Part shown: positions 35,269 through 44,063 of the stretch, piece after piece
Layout: each line of letters begins with the position of its first letter
Numbering within the stretch: position 1 is the stretch's first letter
Origin: Comamonadaceae bacterium
GTDB lineage: Bacteria; Pseudomonadota; Gammaproteobacteria; Burkholderiales; Burkholderiaceae_C
Direction: 5' to 3'
Length of the DNA stretch: 64,000 nucleotides
Assembly (NCBI GenBank): GCA_947442105.1
Contig: CANEVH010000007.1
Span: 1-64,000 of the forward strand
Position numbers and translations under genes: made by a program
Notes under the pieces: model-generated
Told to the model about the DNA's origin: nothing
Seen by the model: only the letters and a program-made list of their open reading frames with translations
Database searches by the model: none

Positions 35269-35772
35269 TCAAACCCTGGCGGACACAAAACGCGGCAAGA
35301 GCGTGCAGGCCTCGGCATTCGACGGCGAAAAGCACATTGCAGCCGCCTGCCGGTAGGGCAGCCACTGGTAGTGCGTGTGCTCTCGCGCATCCAGCCGCAC
35401 CGACGTGCCGTCGGGCACCTGCAGGCCAAACAAGCGCTCGGTGTTGAACACCACCCCCGGCGCATACCGGTGCAGCCAGCGCGGGTAAATGGGGTACACG
35501 TTTTCCAAGTTCCAGTCTTGCAACTGTGGGGCCAGCGCGCTGCCAGGGCGGCAGTCAATGCCAGTTTCCTCGTACACCTCGCGCGCAGCGGTGTCGGCCC
35601 ATGGCTCATCGTGCGCATCTTTGCTGCCGGTCACAGACTGCCAAAACGCCGGCGCCTGGGGGTCCGGCTCGGTGCGCCGGATCAGCAGCACCTCCAGTGC
35701 TGGGGTGTGGATGACGACCAATACCGATTGCGGAATTTTGAAGACAGGGGACGAAGCCGGGTTCAGTGCCAT
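35269..35772 (-). CDS. nudB: Dihydroneopterin triphosphate diphosphatase (Nudix)
   Basis: NudB removes pyrophosphate from dihydroneopterin triphosphate in folate synthesis. The 167-residue protein has a Nudix box GSKDAHDEPWADTAAREVYEETGI and the family-typical IPQSVLVVIHT near the start, followed by QDWNLENVYPIYPRW. The ATG at 35772 is the likely start; ATG 35793 in frame is possible. In many betaproteobacteria nudB follows aspS; here aspS is about 3 kb away, separated by the riboswitch-controlled block. Confidence 0.9.
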   Translation of the reverse strand: MALNPASSPVFKIPQSVLVVIHTPALEVLLIRRTEPDPQAPAFWQSVTGSKDAHDEPWADTAAREVYEETGIDCRPGSALAPQLQDWNLENVYPIYPRWLHRYAPGVVFNTERLFGLQVPDGTSVRLDAREHTHYQWLPYRQAAAMCFSPSNAEACTLLPRFVSARV

Positions 35773-35912
35773 AAGCCATTGTGCCTCTGGCATTTCGCAT
35801 AGGCAGGCGCTTTGGCGCAAGTGCAGCGCAGAAACCGTGCCAAAATCCGCCCAAGTGAACGCAAGCGCGCCGTGGCGTCGCGTTCACCTTATCAAACTGG
35901 CACATTGCCAGT

Positions 35913-36122
35913 GGTGTCGGGAGAGACTGTCACAGCCCCTAAGGCGGGTGGCAGCGCCGAAGGAGCAACCGCCCCGGAAACTCTCAGGCAACAGGGACCG
36001 ACACCACCTTGATCTCTGAAGAGCGCCCGAGACTTACGTCGTTCGGGCGCACCGAAGGAGCAAATCGGCTGCTCGCCCCCAAAGGCGAGTCGCTGACGAA
36101 TCTCTCAGGTCCAAAACAGAGG
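35913..36122 (+). ncRNA. Tandem glycine riboswitch (two aptamers)
   Basis: Aptamer 1 (35913-36005) closes with GGTGTCGG/CCGACACC and holds GGGAGAG, GCCGAAGGAGCAACCG and AACTCTCAGGCAACAGGGACCG. Aptamer 2 (36014-36121) closes with CTCTG/CAGAG. It holds a GCGCCCGA/TCGGGCGC P2 stem, ACCGAAGGAGCAAATCGG and GAATCTCTCAGGTCC. These are the hallmark glycine-riboswitch sequences in the classic double arrangement with a short linker. It reads into the amino-acid dehydrogenase gene at 36186. Confidence 0.95.
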
Positions 36123-36165
36123 GGGCGTTTGTAGCGCAAATCCGTGCGCGCAAACCCCTTCTTTT
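36121..36165 (+). promoter_or_regulatory. Probable riboswitch expression platform (terminator-like hairpin)
   Basis: Directly after aptamer 2, GGGG-C-GTTTG can pair with CAAACCCC (36151-36158), and TTCTTTT follows. The left arm touches the closing stem of aptamer 2 (CAGAG then GGGGG). This suggests competition between ligand-bound aptamer and terminator, consistent with a glycine-ON switch, though the stem is imperfect. Confidence 0.5.
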
Positions 36166-36185
36166 GGCGTTTTGGACTTTTCACC

Positions 36186-37418
36186 ATGAAATCAATTGCA
36201 GTTATCGGCGGCGGCATTACCGGCGTCACCACCGCCTACGCGCTGGCCTTGCGCGGCTTTTCCGTCACCTTGTTGGAGCGCCACCGCTACGCAGCGATGG
36301 AAACCTCGTTTGCCAATGGCGGCCAGCTTTCCGCCTCCAACGCCGAGGTGTGGAACCACTTTTCCACCGTGCTCAAGGGCATGAAATGGATCTTGCGACC
36401 TGACGCGCCGCTGCTGGTCAACCCCAAGCCGAGCTGGCACAAGCTGTCGTGGTTTGCCGAGTTCATTGGCCATATTCCTGCCTACCAGCGCAACACCATT
36501 GCCACCACCGAACTGGCCATCGCCGCCCGCGAACACCTGTATGCCTGGGCCGCGAAGGAAAACATTGACTTTGACCTCAAGCAGCGCGGCATTTTGCACA
36601 TCTACCGCAACAAGGCCGGTTTCACCCACGCCGGGCGCGTGTCGCAATTGCTGCAACGCGGCGGCCTGGAGCGCCGAGCCGTGACACCCAGCGAAATGAA
36701 GGCGATTGAACCCACGCTGGCAGGCGACTATTACGGTGGCTACTTCACTCCCAGCGACGCCACCGGCGACATCCACAAGTTCACCATGGGCATGGCCGCT
36801 GCCGCCGAACGCCAAGGCGTTGAATGCCTGTACGAACAAGAGGTGCGCGCCATTGAGCGCCAAGGCCAACAGGTGCACATCACCAGCACCGACATCAGCG
36901 CCCCCGACGGACAGACACAGCGCCGCAGCTTTGACGCCGTGGTGGTGTGCGCGGGCACCGCCAGCCGCGCGCTGGGTGCCCAACTGGGTGACCGGGTGAA
37001 CGTGTACCCGGTCAAGGGCTATTCCATCACCGTCAACCTCAAAGACGCCAGCAGCCGCACCAGCGCACCGCAGGTCAGCCTGCTGGACGACGAAACCAAG
37101 CTGGTCAGCAGCCGCCTGGGCGAGGACCGGTTTCGGGTCGCGGGCACCGCCGAGTTCAACGGCTTTAACCGCGACATCCGGGCCGACCGCATTCGCCCGC
37201 TCACCGAATGGGTGGCGCAGTGCTTCCCGGGGGTGAGCACCGAGCACGTCATCCCCTGGGCTGGATTGCGCCCCATGATGCCCAATATGCTGCCGCGCGT
37301 GGGGCGGGGGAACGACCCCAAGGTGTTCTACAACACCGGCCACGGCCACCTGGGCTGGACGCTGTCGGCGGTGACGGCAGACACCATTGCCGCCATCGTG
37401 GAAGCGGCGGCGCGCTAG
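36186..37418 (+). CDS. FAD-dependent amino-acid dehydrogenase (DadA-like), glycine-riboswitch controlled
   Basis: A membrane-associated flavoenzyme of the DadA/glycine-oxidase group that oxidatively deaminates small or D-amino acids. The 410-residue protein begins with the FAD-binding SIAVIGGGITGVTTAYALAL. It contains SFANGGQLSASNAEVWN (DadA hallmark) and ends with PWAGLRPMMPNMLPRVG and NTGHGHLGWTLS. DadA usually oxidises D-alanine and other D-amino acids. The upstream glycine riboswitch suggests that glycine or a related compound is the physiological substrate or signal. The start at 36186 follows the riboswitch leader; the earlier in-frame ATG at 36144 overlaps the terminator-like hairpin and is unlikely. 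Confidence 0.9.
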   Translation: MKSIAVIGGGITGVTTAYALALRGFSVTLLERHRYAAMETSFANGGQLSASNAEVWNHFSTVLKGMKWILRPDAPLLVNPKPSWHKLSWFAEFIGHIPAYQRNTIATTELAIAAREHLYAWAAKENIDFDLKQRGILHIYRNKAGFTHAGRVSQLLQRGGLERRAVTPSEMKAIEPTLAGDYYGGYFTPSDATGDIHKFTMGMAAAAERQGVECLYEQEVRAIERQGQQVHITSTDISAPDGQTQRRSFDAVVVCAGTASRALGAQLGDRVNVYPVKGYSITVNLKDASSRTSAPQVSLLDDETKLVSSRLGEDRFRVAGTAEFNGFNRDIRADRIRPLTEWVAQCFPGVSTEHVIPWAGLRPMMPNMLPRVGRGNDPKVFYNTGHGHLGWTLSAVTADTIAAIVEAAAR

Positions 37419-37472
37419 GACCTTGGGGTTTGCGTAAAAAGGGAGGGGGCGCCAGCGGCTACCATCGACGCC

Positions 37473-38135
37473 ATGTTTGACGCGCGCACCCCCCATCCAG
37501 ACGCCCCGCCAGCGCGGCTGCGTGCCCATGGCCTGTGTTTGCGCTGGGGCGAGAACCGTGTTTTCACTGGCTTGGACCTGGAGATAGCGCCCGGACTGAC
37601 GCTGGTGCATGGCGACGAATCGTGCGGCAAAAGCAGCCTGCTGCGCTTGCTGGCAGGCGAGCTGGCGCCGCAGTCGGGCGCGTTCTATCTGGGCGGTGTG
37701 CCAGCCGACGCCAAGGCGCTGCGCAATGCCAGCTACTGGACCGATATGCGCAGCGAAGCCCACGATGCCATCAGCGCCCGCAGCTACTGGGCTGGCCTGC
37801 CTACGCGCTACCCCGCCTGGGATGCCCTTGCGCTGGAAACCTTGGTAGGCGGGCTGGGCCTGGCTGAACACGCGGACAAGCCCTTGTACATGCTTTCCAC
37901 CGGCTCCAAGCGCAAGGTCTGGCTGGCCGCAGCCTTTGCCAGCGGCGCCCCGCTGCTCTTGATTGATGAACCTTTTGCCGCATTGGACCGGGCGTCCGCA
38001 GCGTGTGTGGCCCACTGGCTGGGCCGGGCTGCACAAAGTACGAACCGCGCCTGCGTGATTGCCGACTACCAAGCGCCTGCTGGCCTGGCGCCGCGCCAGC
38101 TGCTGCTGCGCCAAGGCCAGGCCCACGCGGTATGA
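37473..38135 (+). CDS. Orphan ABC-type ATPase with divergent signature motif
   Basis: A 220-residue soluble ABC ATPase. Walker A is GDESCGKSS, the signature is LSTGSKRKV in place of LSGGQ, and Walker B is LLLIDEPFAALD. It is shorter than most importer ATPases and lacks an obvious C-terminal regulatory domain. No permease or binding protein gene is adjacent; its neighbours are the dehydrogenase upstream and a membrane-anchored unknown protein 28 bases downstream. It might work with a permease elsewhere, or with a membrane-bound partner. The degenerate signature resembles CcmA- or heme/exporter-like ATPases, but this is a guess. Confidence 0.8.
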   Translation: MFDARTPHPDAPPARLRAHGLCLRWGENRVFTGLDLEIAPGLTLVHGDESCGKSSLLRLLAGELAPQSGAFYLGGVPADAKALRNASYWTDMRSEAHDAISARSYWAGLPTRYPAWDALALETLVGGLGLAEHADKPLYMLSTGSKRKVWLAAAFASGAPLLLIDEPFAALDRASAACVAHWLGRAAQSTNRACVIADYQAPAGLAPRQLLLRQGQAHAV

Positions 38136-38163
38136 GCACCCTGCCATTGCAAGCCACCACCTT

Positions 38164-38787
38164 ATGAATATAGACACACTCTTGCTTTTTGCCGTTCTGG
38201 CCTTTGGCTTTCAATCGCGCAAGGCCTGGGAGCAGCGCAAGCGCATCACCCTGCTGGGGCGCTATTTGCGCAACTTTCAGATTGAGGGCCTGATGGAGAC
38301 GCTGACCCAGGGCTATTTGCGCGCCATGGGCGAGGCGGACCTAGAACGCCGTCGCGGCATCTGGCACATCATGGCGCAGCACGAGCACACCCTGGAGCGC
38401 CAGCTCCAGCAACTGGTGCAAGAAGTGGGCGCAGCGGACGCGGGCGACTGGCGCGCCAGCACACTGCCGGTCCATTTGCCCCTGTCTTTGCAGCTGCTGC
38501 CCAGCGCCAGCTTTGACCTGCGCAGCCTGCTGCGGGTACATGCGCAGGGCGTGGCCAGCGCAATCGGCAATGGCCTTGGACTGACAGAGCGCGACCGGGC
38601 GTTTCGCCTGAGCGCCGAGTTGCTGCTTTTGCAGCACAGTTGCCACTGGTTTTGCCGCTCCAAAACCGTGGCCTCCGCCCGCATGCTGGCGCGCCACCAG
38701 ACCCACTATGTGCAGTTGCTGGCCGCCGTGGCGCCTGCCACACGCACCGCCTACCTGCGGGCTTTGGGCACGGGGCAAGGCAGCTAA
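38164..38787 (+). CDS. Conserved hypothetical membrane-anchored helical protein
   Basis: A 207-residue protein with a short N-terminal hydrophobic segment (MNIDTLLLFAVLAFGF). A long helical region rich in Leu, Arg, Glu and Gln follows (for example LEEQLQQL-like ERQLQQLVQEVG). The ending RTAYLRALGTGQGS is not in a family I recognise. The start at 38164 lies 28 bases after the ABC ATPase, so they probably form one transcript. A tight hairpin at 38798 separates it from convergent aspS. Confidence 0.65.
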   Translation: MNIDTLLLFAVLAFGFQSRKAWEQRKRITLLGRYLRNFQIEGLMETLTQGYLRAMGEADLERRRGIWHIMAQHEHTLERQLQQLVQEVGAADAGDWRASTLPVHLPLSLQLLPSASFDLRSLLRVHAQGVASAIGNGLGLTERDRAFRLSAELLLLQHSCHWFCRSKTVASARMLARHQTHYVQLLAAVAPATRTAYLRALGTGQGS

Positions 38788-38797
38788 AGCCCAAAAC

Positions 38798-38825
38798 AAG
38801 CATGCCACCCGCAGGTGGCATGCTT
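38798..38825. terminator. Bidirectional hairpin between convergent genes
   Basis: AAGCATGCCACC and GGTGGCATGCTT form a perfect 12-bp stem over a CGCA loop. Plus-strand transcription leaves via TGGTATTG. Minus-strand transcription leaves with TTGTTTTGG, a usable T-rich tail for aspS. It is the only strong hairpin in the gap between the plus-strand hypothetical gene and aspS. Confidence 0.8.
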
Positions 38826-38859
38826 GGTATTGCCCGCGCTGGGCGAGTGGCGCGCCGGC

Positions 38860-40674
38860 TTAAGCCGCCTTTGCAGCGTCCACGCTGCGCAGGCGAATGT
38901 GCAATTCGCGCAACTGCTTCTCGTCCACCGGGCTGGGCGCTTGGGTGAGCAAGCACTGGGCGCGCTGGGTTTTGGGGAAGGCAATCACGTCGCGAATCGA
39001 CTCGGCGCCGGTCATCAGCGTGACCACGCGGTCCAGGCCAAAGGCCAGGCCACCATGCGGGGGGGCGCCGTATTGCAGGGCGTCGAGCAGGAAGCCGAAC
39101 TTGAGCTGCGCTTCTTCGGGCGTGATCTTCAGGGCGTCAAACACTTTTTGCTGCACATCGGCGCGGTGGATACGCACCGAGCCGCCGCCCATTTCCCAGC
39201 CGTTCAAGACCATGTCGTAGCCCTTAGAAATGCATTTCTCGGGGGCAGTGACCATCCAGTCCTCGTGGCCGTCTTTGGGCGCGGTGAACGGGTGGTGCGT
39301 GGCGGTGTAGCGCTGGGCCTCTTCGTCGTACTCAAACATCGGAAAGTCCACCACCCACATCGGGCGCCAGCCGGTCTCGAACAGGCCGTTCTTTTTGCCG
39401 AACTCGCTGTGACCGATCTTGATGCGCAGAGCGCCGATGGCGTCGTTGACGATCTTTTCCTTGTCAGCGCCAAAAAAGATCAGGTCGCCGTCCATCGCAC
39501 CGGTGCGCGCCAAAACTTCCGCGATCGCTTTGTCGTGGATATTTTTGACAATAGGACTTTGTAAACCGTCACGTCCTTTGGAGATGTCGTTGACCCGGAT
39601 ATAGGCCAGGCCCTTGGCGCCGTAGATCTTGACAAACTCGGTGTAGGCGTCGATTTCGCCGCGGCTGATGCCGCCGCCTTCGACCGAACCACCCGGCACG
39701 CGCAGGGCCACCACGCGCCCGCCTTTCATGTTGGCGGCGCCGGAGAACACCTTGAAGTCCACGTCGCCCATCACATCGGTCAGCTCGGTGAACTGCAGCT
39801 TGACGCGCAGATCTGGCTTGTCCGAGCCGTAGATGTGCATGGCATCGGCATAGCTCATGACCGGGAACTCGCCCAGGTCCACACCAATCGTGTTTTTGAA
39901 CACCGTGGTGATCATGCCCTGGAACATGTCGCGAATCTCTTCTTCGCCCAGGAAGGAGGTCTCGATATCAATTTGCGTGAACTCGGGCTGGCGGTCGGCG
40001 CGCAGGTCTTCATCGCGGAAGCACTTGGTGATTTGGTAGTAGCGATCAAACCCCGCCACCATGAGCAACTGCTTGAACAGCTGGGGCGACTGCGGCAGCG
40101 CAAAAAACTGGCCGTCGTGCACCCGGCTGGGCACCAGGTAGTCGCGCGCGCCCTCAGGCGTGCTCTTGGTCAGCATGGGAGTCTCGATGTCGACAAAGCC
40201 GTTGGCGTCGAGGAACTTGCGCACTTCCATGGACACGCGGTAGCGCAGCATCAGGTTTTTTTGCATATAGGGGCGGCGCAGGTCCAGCACCCGGTGGGTC
40301 AGGCGCGTGGTCTCGGACAGGTTGTCGTCGTCAATCTGGAAGGGTGGCGTGACCGACGGGTTGAGCACGACCAGCTCGTGGCACAGCACTTCGATCTTGC
40401 CGCTTTTCAGGTTGTCGTTGACCGTGCCTTCGGGGCGCGCCCGCACCAGGCCCTTGATCTGCACGCAAAACTCGTTGCGCAGGCCCTCGGCTGTCTTGAA
40501 CATGTCGGCGCGGTCGGGGTCGCAAACCACCTGCACATAGCCTTCGCGGTCGCGCAGGTCCACAAAAATCACCCCGCCGTGGTCGCGGCGGCGGTTGACC
40601 CAACCACAGAGGGAAACGGTTTGGCCCAACAGGGCATCGGTCACAAGACCGCAGTAATGGGAGCGCATGGCCAT
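38860..40674 (-). CDS. aspS: Aspartyl-tRNA synthetase (class II, likely non-discriminating type)
   Basis: The enzyme attaches aspartate to tRNA-Asp. The 604-residue length and domains are those of the bacterial type. They are an OB-fold anticodon domain ([21 protein letters not shown]), motif 2 ([21 protein letters not shown]), the bacterial-specific GAD insertion, and motif 3 ([22 protein letters not shown]). Bacteria of this group often lack AsnRS and use a non-discriminating AspS; that cannot be judged here. It is in the aspS-DUF502-fmdB order typical of Burkholderiales. Confidence 0.98.
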   Translation of the reverse strand: MAMRSHYCGLVTDALLGQTVSLCGWVNRRRDHGGVIFVDLRDREGYVQVVCDPDRADMFKTAEGLRNEFCVQIKGLVRARPEGTVNDNLKSGKIEVLCHELVVLNPSVTPPFQIDDDNLSETTRLTHRVLDLRRPYMQKNLMLRYRVSMEVRKFLDANGFVDIETPMLTKSTPEGARDYLVPSRVHDGQFFALPQSPQLFKQLLMVAGFDRYYQITKCFRDEDLRADRQPEFTQIDIETSFLGEEEIRDMFQGMITTVFKNTIGVDLGEFPVMSYADAMHIYGSDKPDLRVKLQFTELTDVMGDVDFKVFSGAANMKGGRVVALRVPGGSVEGGGISRGEIDAYTEFVKIYGAKGLAYIRVNDISKGRDGLQSPIVKNIHDKAIAEVLARTGAMDGDLIFFGADKEKIVNDAIGALRIKIGHSEFGKKNGLFETGWRPMWVVDFPMFEYDEEAQRYTATHHPFTAPKDGHEDWMVTAPEKCISKGYDMVLNGWEMGGGSVRIHRADVQQKVFDALKITPEEAQLKFGFLLDALQYGAPPHGGLAFGLDRVVTLMTGAESIRDVIAFPKTQRAQCLLTQAPSPVDEKQLRELHIRLRSVDAAKAA

Positions 40675-40713
40675 GACGTACTTTCGGAGCCCAAGCGGGC
40701 AATCAGGGAAAAA

Positions 40714-41406
40714 TTAGGGGGCGGGGGCGACGGCGTTCACGTGTGCGCCATGCACCGTGGGGGACACCGATCCCATGGAGATGACGTAGGTCAGCGCCTC
40801 GTCAACGCTCATATCGAGCTCGATCACCTCACTGCGGTGCAGCAGCAAAAAATAACCGCCCGTCGGGTTGGGGGTGGTGGGCACATAGACGCTGATGAAG
40901 TCGCCGCCTAATTGGTGCGCCACCTCACCATCGGGCACACCCGTTTGGAATGCAATCGTCCAGCTTCCCTGGCGCGGAAACTGCACCAGCAAGGCGGTGC
41001 GAAACGCGTTGCCGTTGCTGGAAAACAAGGTGTCGGAAACCTTTTTGACGCTGTTGTAAATCGACTTGACCACCGGTATATTGGTAAACAACCGGTTCCA
41101 CTGTTTGAGCCACCAGCGCCCTGCCACGTTGGACACCAGTGCGCCGGTCACCAGCATAAAGCCCAGCACCAGCACCACGCCCAGGCCCGGAATGTGGTGC
41201 AGACGCTCCAGCGAAGCAGCGGTGGCGTCCGACGAGACAGCCGCCAGCGCCGACAAAAAACTCCCGAACAGGCCGTCGAGCACGCTGACCATCCACAGCA
41301 AAACCCAAATCGTAATCGCCAGTGGCAGCCACACCATCAGGCCCGTGAGCAGGTATTTTTTGAACGGCACGGTCACTCCAGTAGAGGGTTGCGCAGAGGC
41401 GCTCAT
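40714..41406 (-). CDS. DUF502 family membrane protein
   Basis: A 230-residue inner-membrane protein with two or more hydrophobic segments (about residues 15-37 and 65-90, including LVLGFMLVTGALVSNVAG). It has the family core NIPVVKSIYNSVKKVSDTL followed by a beta-rich domain. DUF502 proteins are widespread with unknown function; a membrane transport or organising role is often supposed. The start at 41406 overlaps the fmdB stop as ATGA. Upstream in-frame sequence continues to 41625 but is unrelated to the family. Confidence 0.9.
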   Translation of the reverse strand: MSASAQPSTGVTVPFKKYLLTGLMVWLPLAITIWVLLWMVSVLDGLFGSFLSALAAVSSDATAASLERLHHIPGLGVVLVLGFMLVTGALVSNVAGRWWLKQWNRLFTNIPVVKSIYNSVKKVSDTLFSSNGNAFRTALLVQFPRQGSWTIAFQTGVPDGEVAHQLGGDFISVYVPTTPNPTGGYFLLLHRSEVIELDMSVDEALTYVISMGSVSPTVHGAHVNAVAPAP

Positions 41407-41780
41407 GCAGACGCCGCAGGCGCCGGACCGCTGGCAGCCGGTGCTGCTGCGGGTGTGGATGGGGTCGATGGGGTCGCTGCCGGTGCCGCAGTGGGCGTTG
41501 CAGGCGCGGCCGCCTCGGGGGACGATTGAGAAGGGGCTGGGACCGCTGGACCCTCTGCGCCATCTGCGCCATCTGGCTTGGCACCGCCTGCGCTGGTGTC
41601 GCCGCGAAAGTCGGTCACATACCAACCTGAGCCTTTGAGCTGAAATCCTGCTGCGGTGAGCTGCTTTTTGAATTCAGCTTTTCCACAGCGTGGGCAGTCG
41701 CTCAGCGGATCGTCAGACATCTTTTGGAGCACGTCCTTAGCAAATCCGCAGGCATCGCATTTGTAGGCGTAAATCGGCAT
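41403..41780 (-). CDS. FmdB-family zinc-ribbon protein
   Basis: A 125-residue protein with an N-terminal zinc ribbon (MPIYAYKCDACGFAKDVLQKM with CPRCGKAEFKKQ) in the FmdB regulatory-protein format. Its role, possibly regulatory, is not established. The second half is a Pro/Ala/Ser/Thr-rich low-complexity tail, common in this family's betaproteobacterial members. It overlaps the DUF502 start by four bases and sits 82 bases after ubiB. The start at 41780 is set by MPIYAYKC, the family's near-universal beginning. Confidence 0.9.
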   Translation of the reverse strand: MPIYAYKCDACGFAKDVLQKMSDDPLSDCPRCGKAEFKKQLTAAGFQLKGSGWYVTDFRGDTSAGGAKPDGADGAEGPAVPAPSQSSPEAAAPATPTAAPAATPSTPSTPAAAPAASGPAPAASA

Positions 41781-41862
41781 GGCGGGGGGCCTCTGGCTGT
41801 CGGGTGGCAAAGCCTTCGATTATAGGTTGCGCCTTGCTACCGATGACAGCCACCGGTCGCAG

Positions 41863-43431
41863 CTACCACTGAAGGCGCGACAGCAGCTGCACCCCCAGCA
41901 CGCCCAGCACAAAACCAATCAAGGTGTAGGCGATTGCTTGCAAAAGCAGGCGTGTGCGCTTGTGCTCTAGCACCAGTTGCTCTAGCAGCCTACGGGTTTG
42001 CACATCGCTGCCGCCGCGCTGCAGATAGGACTGCAAGAGCAAGGGCAAATCGGGCAGTATCTTGGCGTAGCGCGGCGCCTGCGCCTTCAACTCGGTCCAC
42101 AGCCGCTGCGGCCCCACCTGCTTGAGCATCCACTGCTCCAAAAAAGGCTTGGCCGTGGCCCACAAATCCAGCTCCGGGTCCAGGTCGCGCCCCAGGCCCT
42201 CGACGTTAAGCAGGGTTTTTTGCAAGAGCACCAACTGCGGCTGGATTTCGACTTGAAAGCGCCGTGAGGTCTGAAACAAACGCATCAGCACCAGCCCTAG
42301 CGAAATTTCCTTCAAAGGCCGGTCAAAGTAGGGCTCGCAGACGGCGCGTACCGCTGCTTCAAGCTCATCAACACGGGTGGCGACAGGCACCCAGCCCGAC
42401 TCGATGTGCAACTCAGCCACGCGCTTGTAGTCGCGCCGGAAAAAAGCCACGAAGTTCTGCGCCAAATACTCTTTGTCCACCTCGGTGAGCGTGCCCACGA
42501 TGCCAAAGTCCAGCGAGATGTAGCGGCCAAAAGTTTCGGGCGCCAGACTGACCTGGATGTTTCCCGGATGCATATCGGCGTGGAAAAAGCCGTCACGAAA
42601 CACCTGGGTAAAAAACAAGACCACGCCATCGCGCGCCAGCTTTTGGATGTCCACGCCCGCTTCGCGCAGCCGATCCACTTGGCTGATGGGAACCCCGTGC
42701 ATGCGCTGCATCACCAACACCTCGGTGGTGCAATAGTCCCACAGCATTTCCGGGATCAGTACGAGGTTGAGGCCCTCCATATTGCGGCGCAACTGGGCGG
42801 CGCTGGAGGCTTCGCGCACCAAGTCAAGTTCGTCGTGGAGGTACTTGTCAAATTCGGCCACCACCTCGCGCGGCTTGAGCCGCCTGGCGTCGGCCGACAG
42901 GCTGCCAACCACGTCTGCCATCAGGTGCATCAGGCCGAGGTCCTTGTCCATGGCCGCCAGCATGCCCGGACGCAGCACCTTGACGGCGACCTCGCGCTCC
43001 TGCCCGTTGCGGTCGCGCAGCACGGCGAAATGCACCTGGGCGATGGAGGCGCTAGCCACCGGCGTGTGCTCGAACGAGACAAATAATTCGTCCAGCGGCT
43101 TACCCAACGCGCGCTCGATGGCGGCTACGGCCACCTCGGAAGGAAAAGGCGGCACGCGGTCTTGCAACTTGGCAAGTTCTACAGCGATATCGGGCGCCAG
43201 CAAGTCGCGCCGCGTAGACAGTACCTGGCCTAGCTTGACAAAGATCGGCCCCAAGTCTTCCAAGGCCTGGCGCATGCGCTGGGCGCGCGGAGCGTCCAGT
43301 CTTCGCCCTATCGACAGCAGGCGCGCCAGGCGGTGCAGCGCGGGCTGAGGCAAGCTTTCAAGCAGAAGTACGTCCAAACCGTAGCGCAGCACCACCCGCA
43401 AAATGGCCCACCCGCGCAGCAAGCGGCTCAT
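41863..43431 (-). CDS. ubiB: Ubiquinone biosynthesis accessory kinase-like protein UbiB
   Basis: UbiB is an atypical ADCK-family kinase-like ATPase needed for ubiquinone synthesis and for moving its precursors in the membrane. The 522-residue protein carries the KxGQ motif ([15 protein letters not shown]), [12 protein letters not shown], a divergent catalytic loop HADMHPGN and DFG-like [12 protein letters not shown]-terminal membrane hairpin ends it ([19 protein letters not shown]). It overlaps ubiJ by four bases, so both are co-translated. Confidence 0.96.
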   Translation of the reverse strand: MSRLLRGWAILRVVLRYGLDVLLLESLPQPALHRLARLLSIGRRLDAPRAQRMRQALEDLGPIFVKLGQVLSTRRDLLAPDIAVELAKLQDRVPPFPSEVAVAAIERALGKPLDELFVSFEHTPVASASIAQVHFAVLRDRNGQEREVAVKVLRPGMLAAMDKDLGLMHLMADVVGSLSADARRLKPREVVAEFDKYLHDELDLVREASSAAQLRRNMEGLNLVLIPEMLWDYCTTEVLVMQRMHGVPISQVDRLREAGVDIQKLARDGVVLFFTQVFRDGFFHADMHPGNIQVSLAPETFGRYISLDFGIVGTLTEVDKEYLAQNFVAFFRRDYKRVAELHIESGWVPVATRVDELEAAVRAVCEPYFDRPLKEISLGLVLMRLFQTSRRFQVEIQPQLVLLQKTLLNVEGLGRDLDPELDLWATAKPFLEQWMLKQVGPQRLWTELKAQAPRYAKILPDLPLLLQSYLQRGGSDVQTRRLLEQLVLEHKRTRLLLQAIAYTLIGFVLGVLGVQLLSRLQW

Positions 43432-43985
43432 GGGCTGCTTTCGGTGGGGGCTGTGGTGGACGCGCTGCGGCGTTGGGTGACAAATTGTTGCAAGGCTTGG
43501 GCGATTTTTCGGCAGTTTTGCACCACCATGTGGGCCGGCACGTCGCCCACAATGCGGGCCAGATCGGCCTCCACATCCCAGCGCAAGTGGTCGGTAAGCC
43601 AGTTCACCTCTGCGGCCAGTTGCACGTCGCCTTGCACATGCACCTCAGGCTTGCCGCCTTGCAGCAGACCTTGCACCAAAGCCACTGGCGAAGCGCCGGT
43701 GAGTGTGAGCACCAAGTCTGAGGCTGTGTCCGCCGGCGCAAGATCCAAAAGGCCCGCTGGTGTGAGCGCTACCTTGAAATTCAAACTTTGCCACTGAACC
43801 AGGATTACGCGGCCTTTTTGCCGTGCCAATCGCGCTGTGGCCTGCGGCTCTTGCATCAGCACATGGTTGATCAGCAACACGATGCGGCGTTGCGACTCTT
43901 CGACGGCCCAAGCGGGCGGGGTGAACGGGAGCTTGAAATCTTGCAAAAAGCTTTCCAGCATGGAAAAAGGGGACTGTGTTGCCAT
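43428..43985 (-). CDS. ubiJ: Ubiquinone biosynthesis accessory factor UbiJ (SCP2-like)
   Basis: UbiJ is a lipid-binding scaffold of the soluble Ubi complex. The 185-residue protein has an SCP2-like domain ([20 protein letters not shown] then a beta-rich part with [15 protein letters not shown]) and ends with a Ser/Thr-rich tail. The start could also be ATG 43994. It overlaps ubiB by four bases, the classic ubiE-ubiJ-ubiB arrangement with an extra Tim44-like gene between ubiE and ubiJ. Confidence 0.9.
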   Translation of the reverse strand: MATQSPFSMLESFLQDFKLPFTPPAWAVEESQRRIVLLINHVLMQEPQATARLARQKGRVILVQWQSLNFKVALTPAGLLDLAPADTASDLVLTLTGASPVALVQGLLQGGKPEVHVQGDVQLAAEVNWLTDHLRWDVEADLARIVGDVPAHMVVQNCRKIAQALQQFVTQRRSASTTAPTESSP

Positions 43986-44063
43986 AGTCCCCATTATTCC
44001 CGATGCCGCAGCCGCCAAGCGCTCAAGGTGAACCAAGCGGATGGGCGGACACGCAGAAAGGTG

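Noticed and set aside
35895-35910. TGGCACATTGCC before the riboswitch as a sigma-54 promoter
   Set aside because: The TGGCA and TTGC blocks are too close; it is a short inverted repeat (TGGCA-CAT-TGCCA), not a -24/-12 element.
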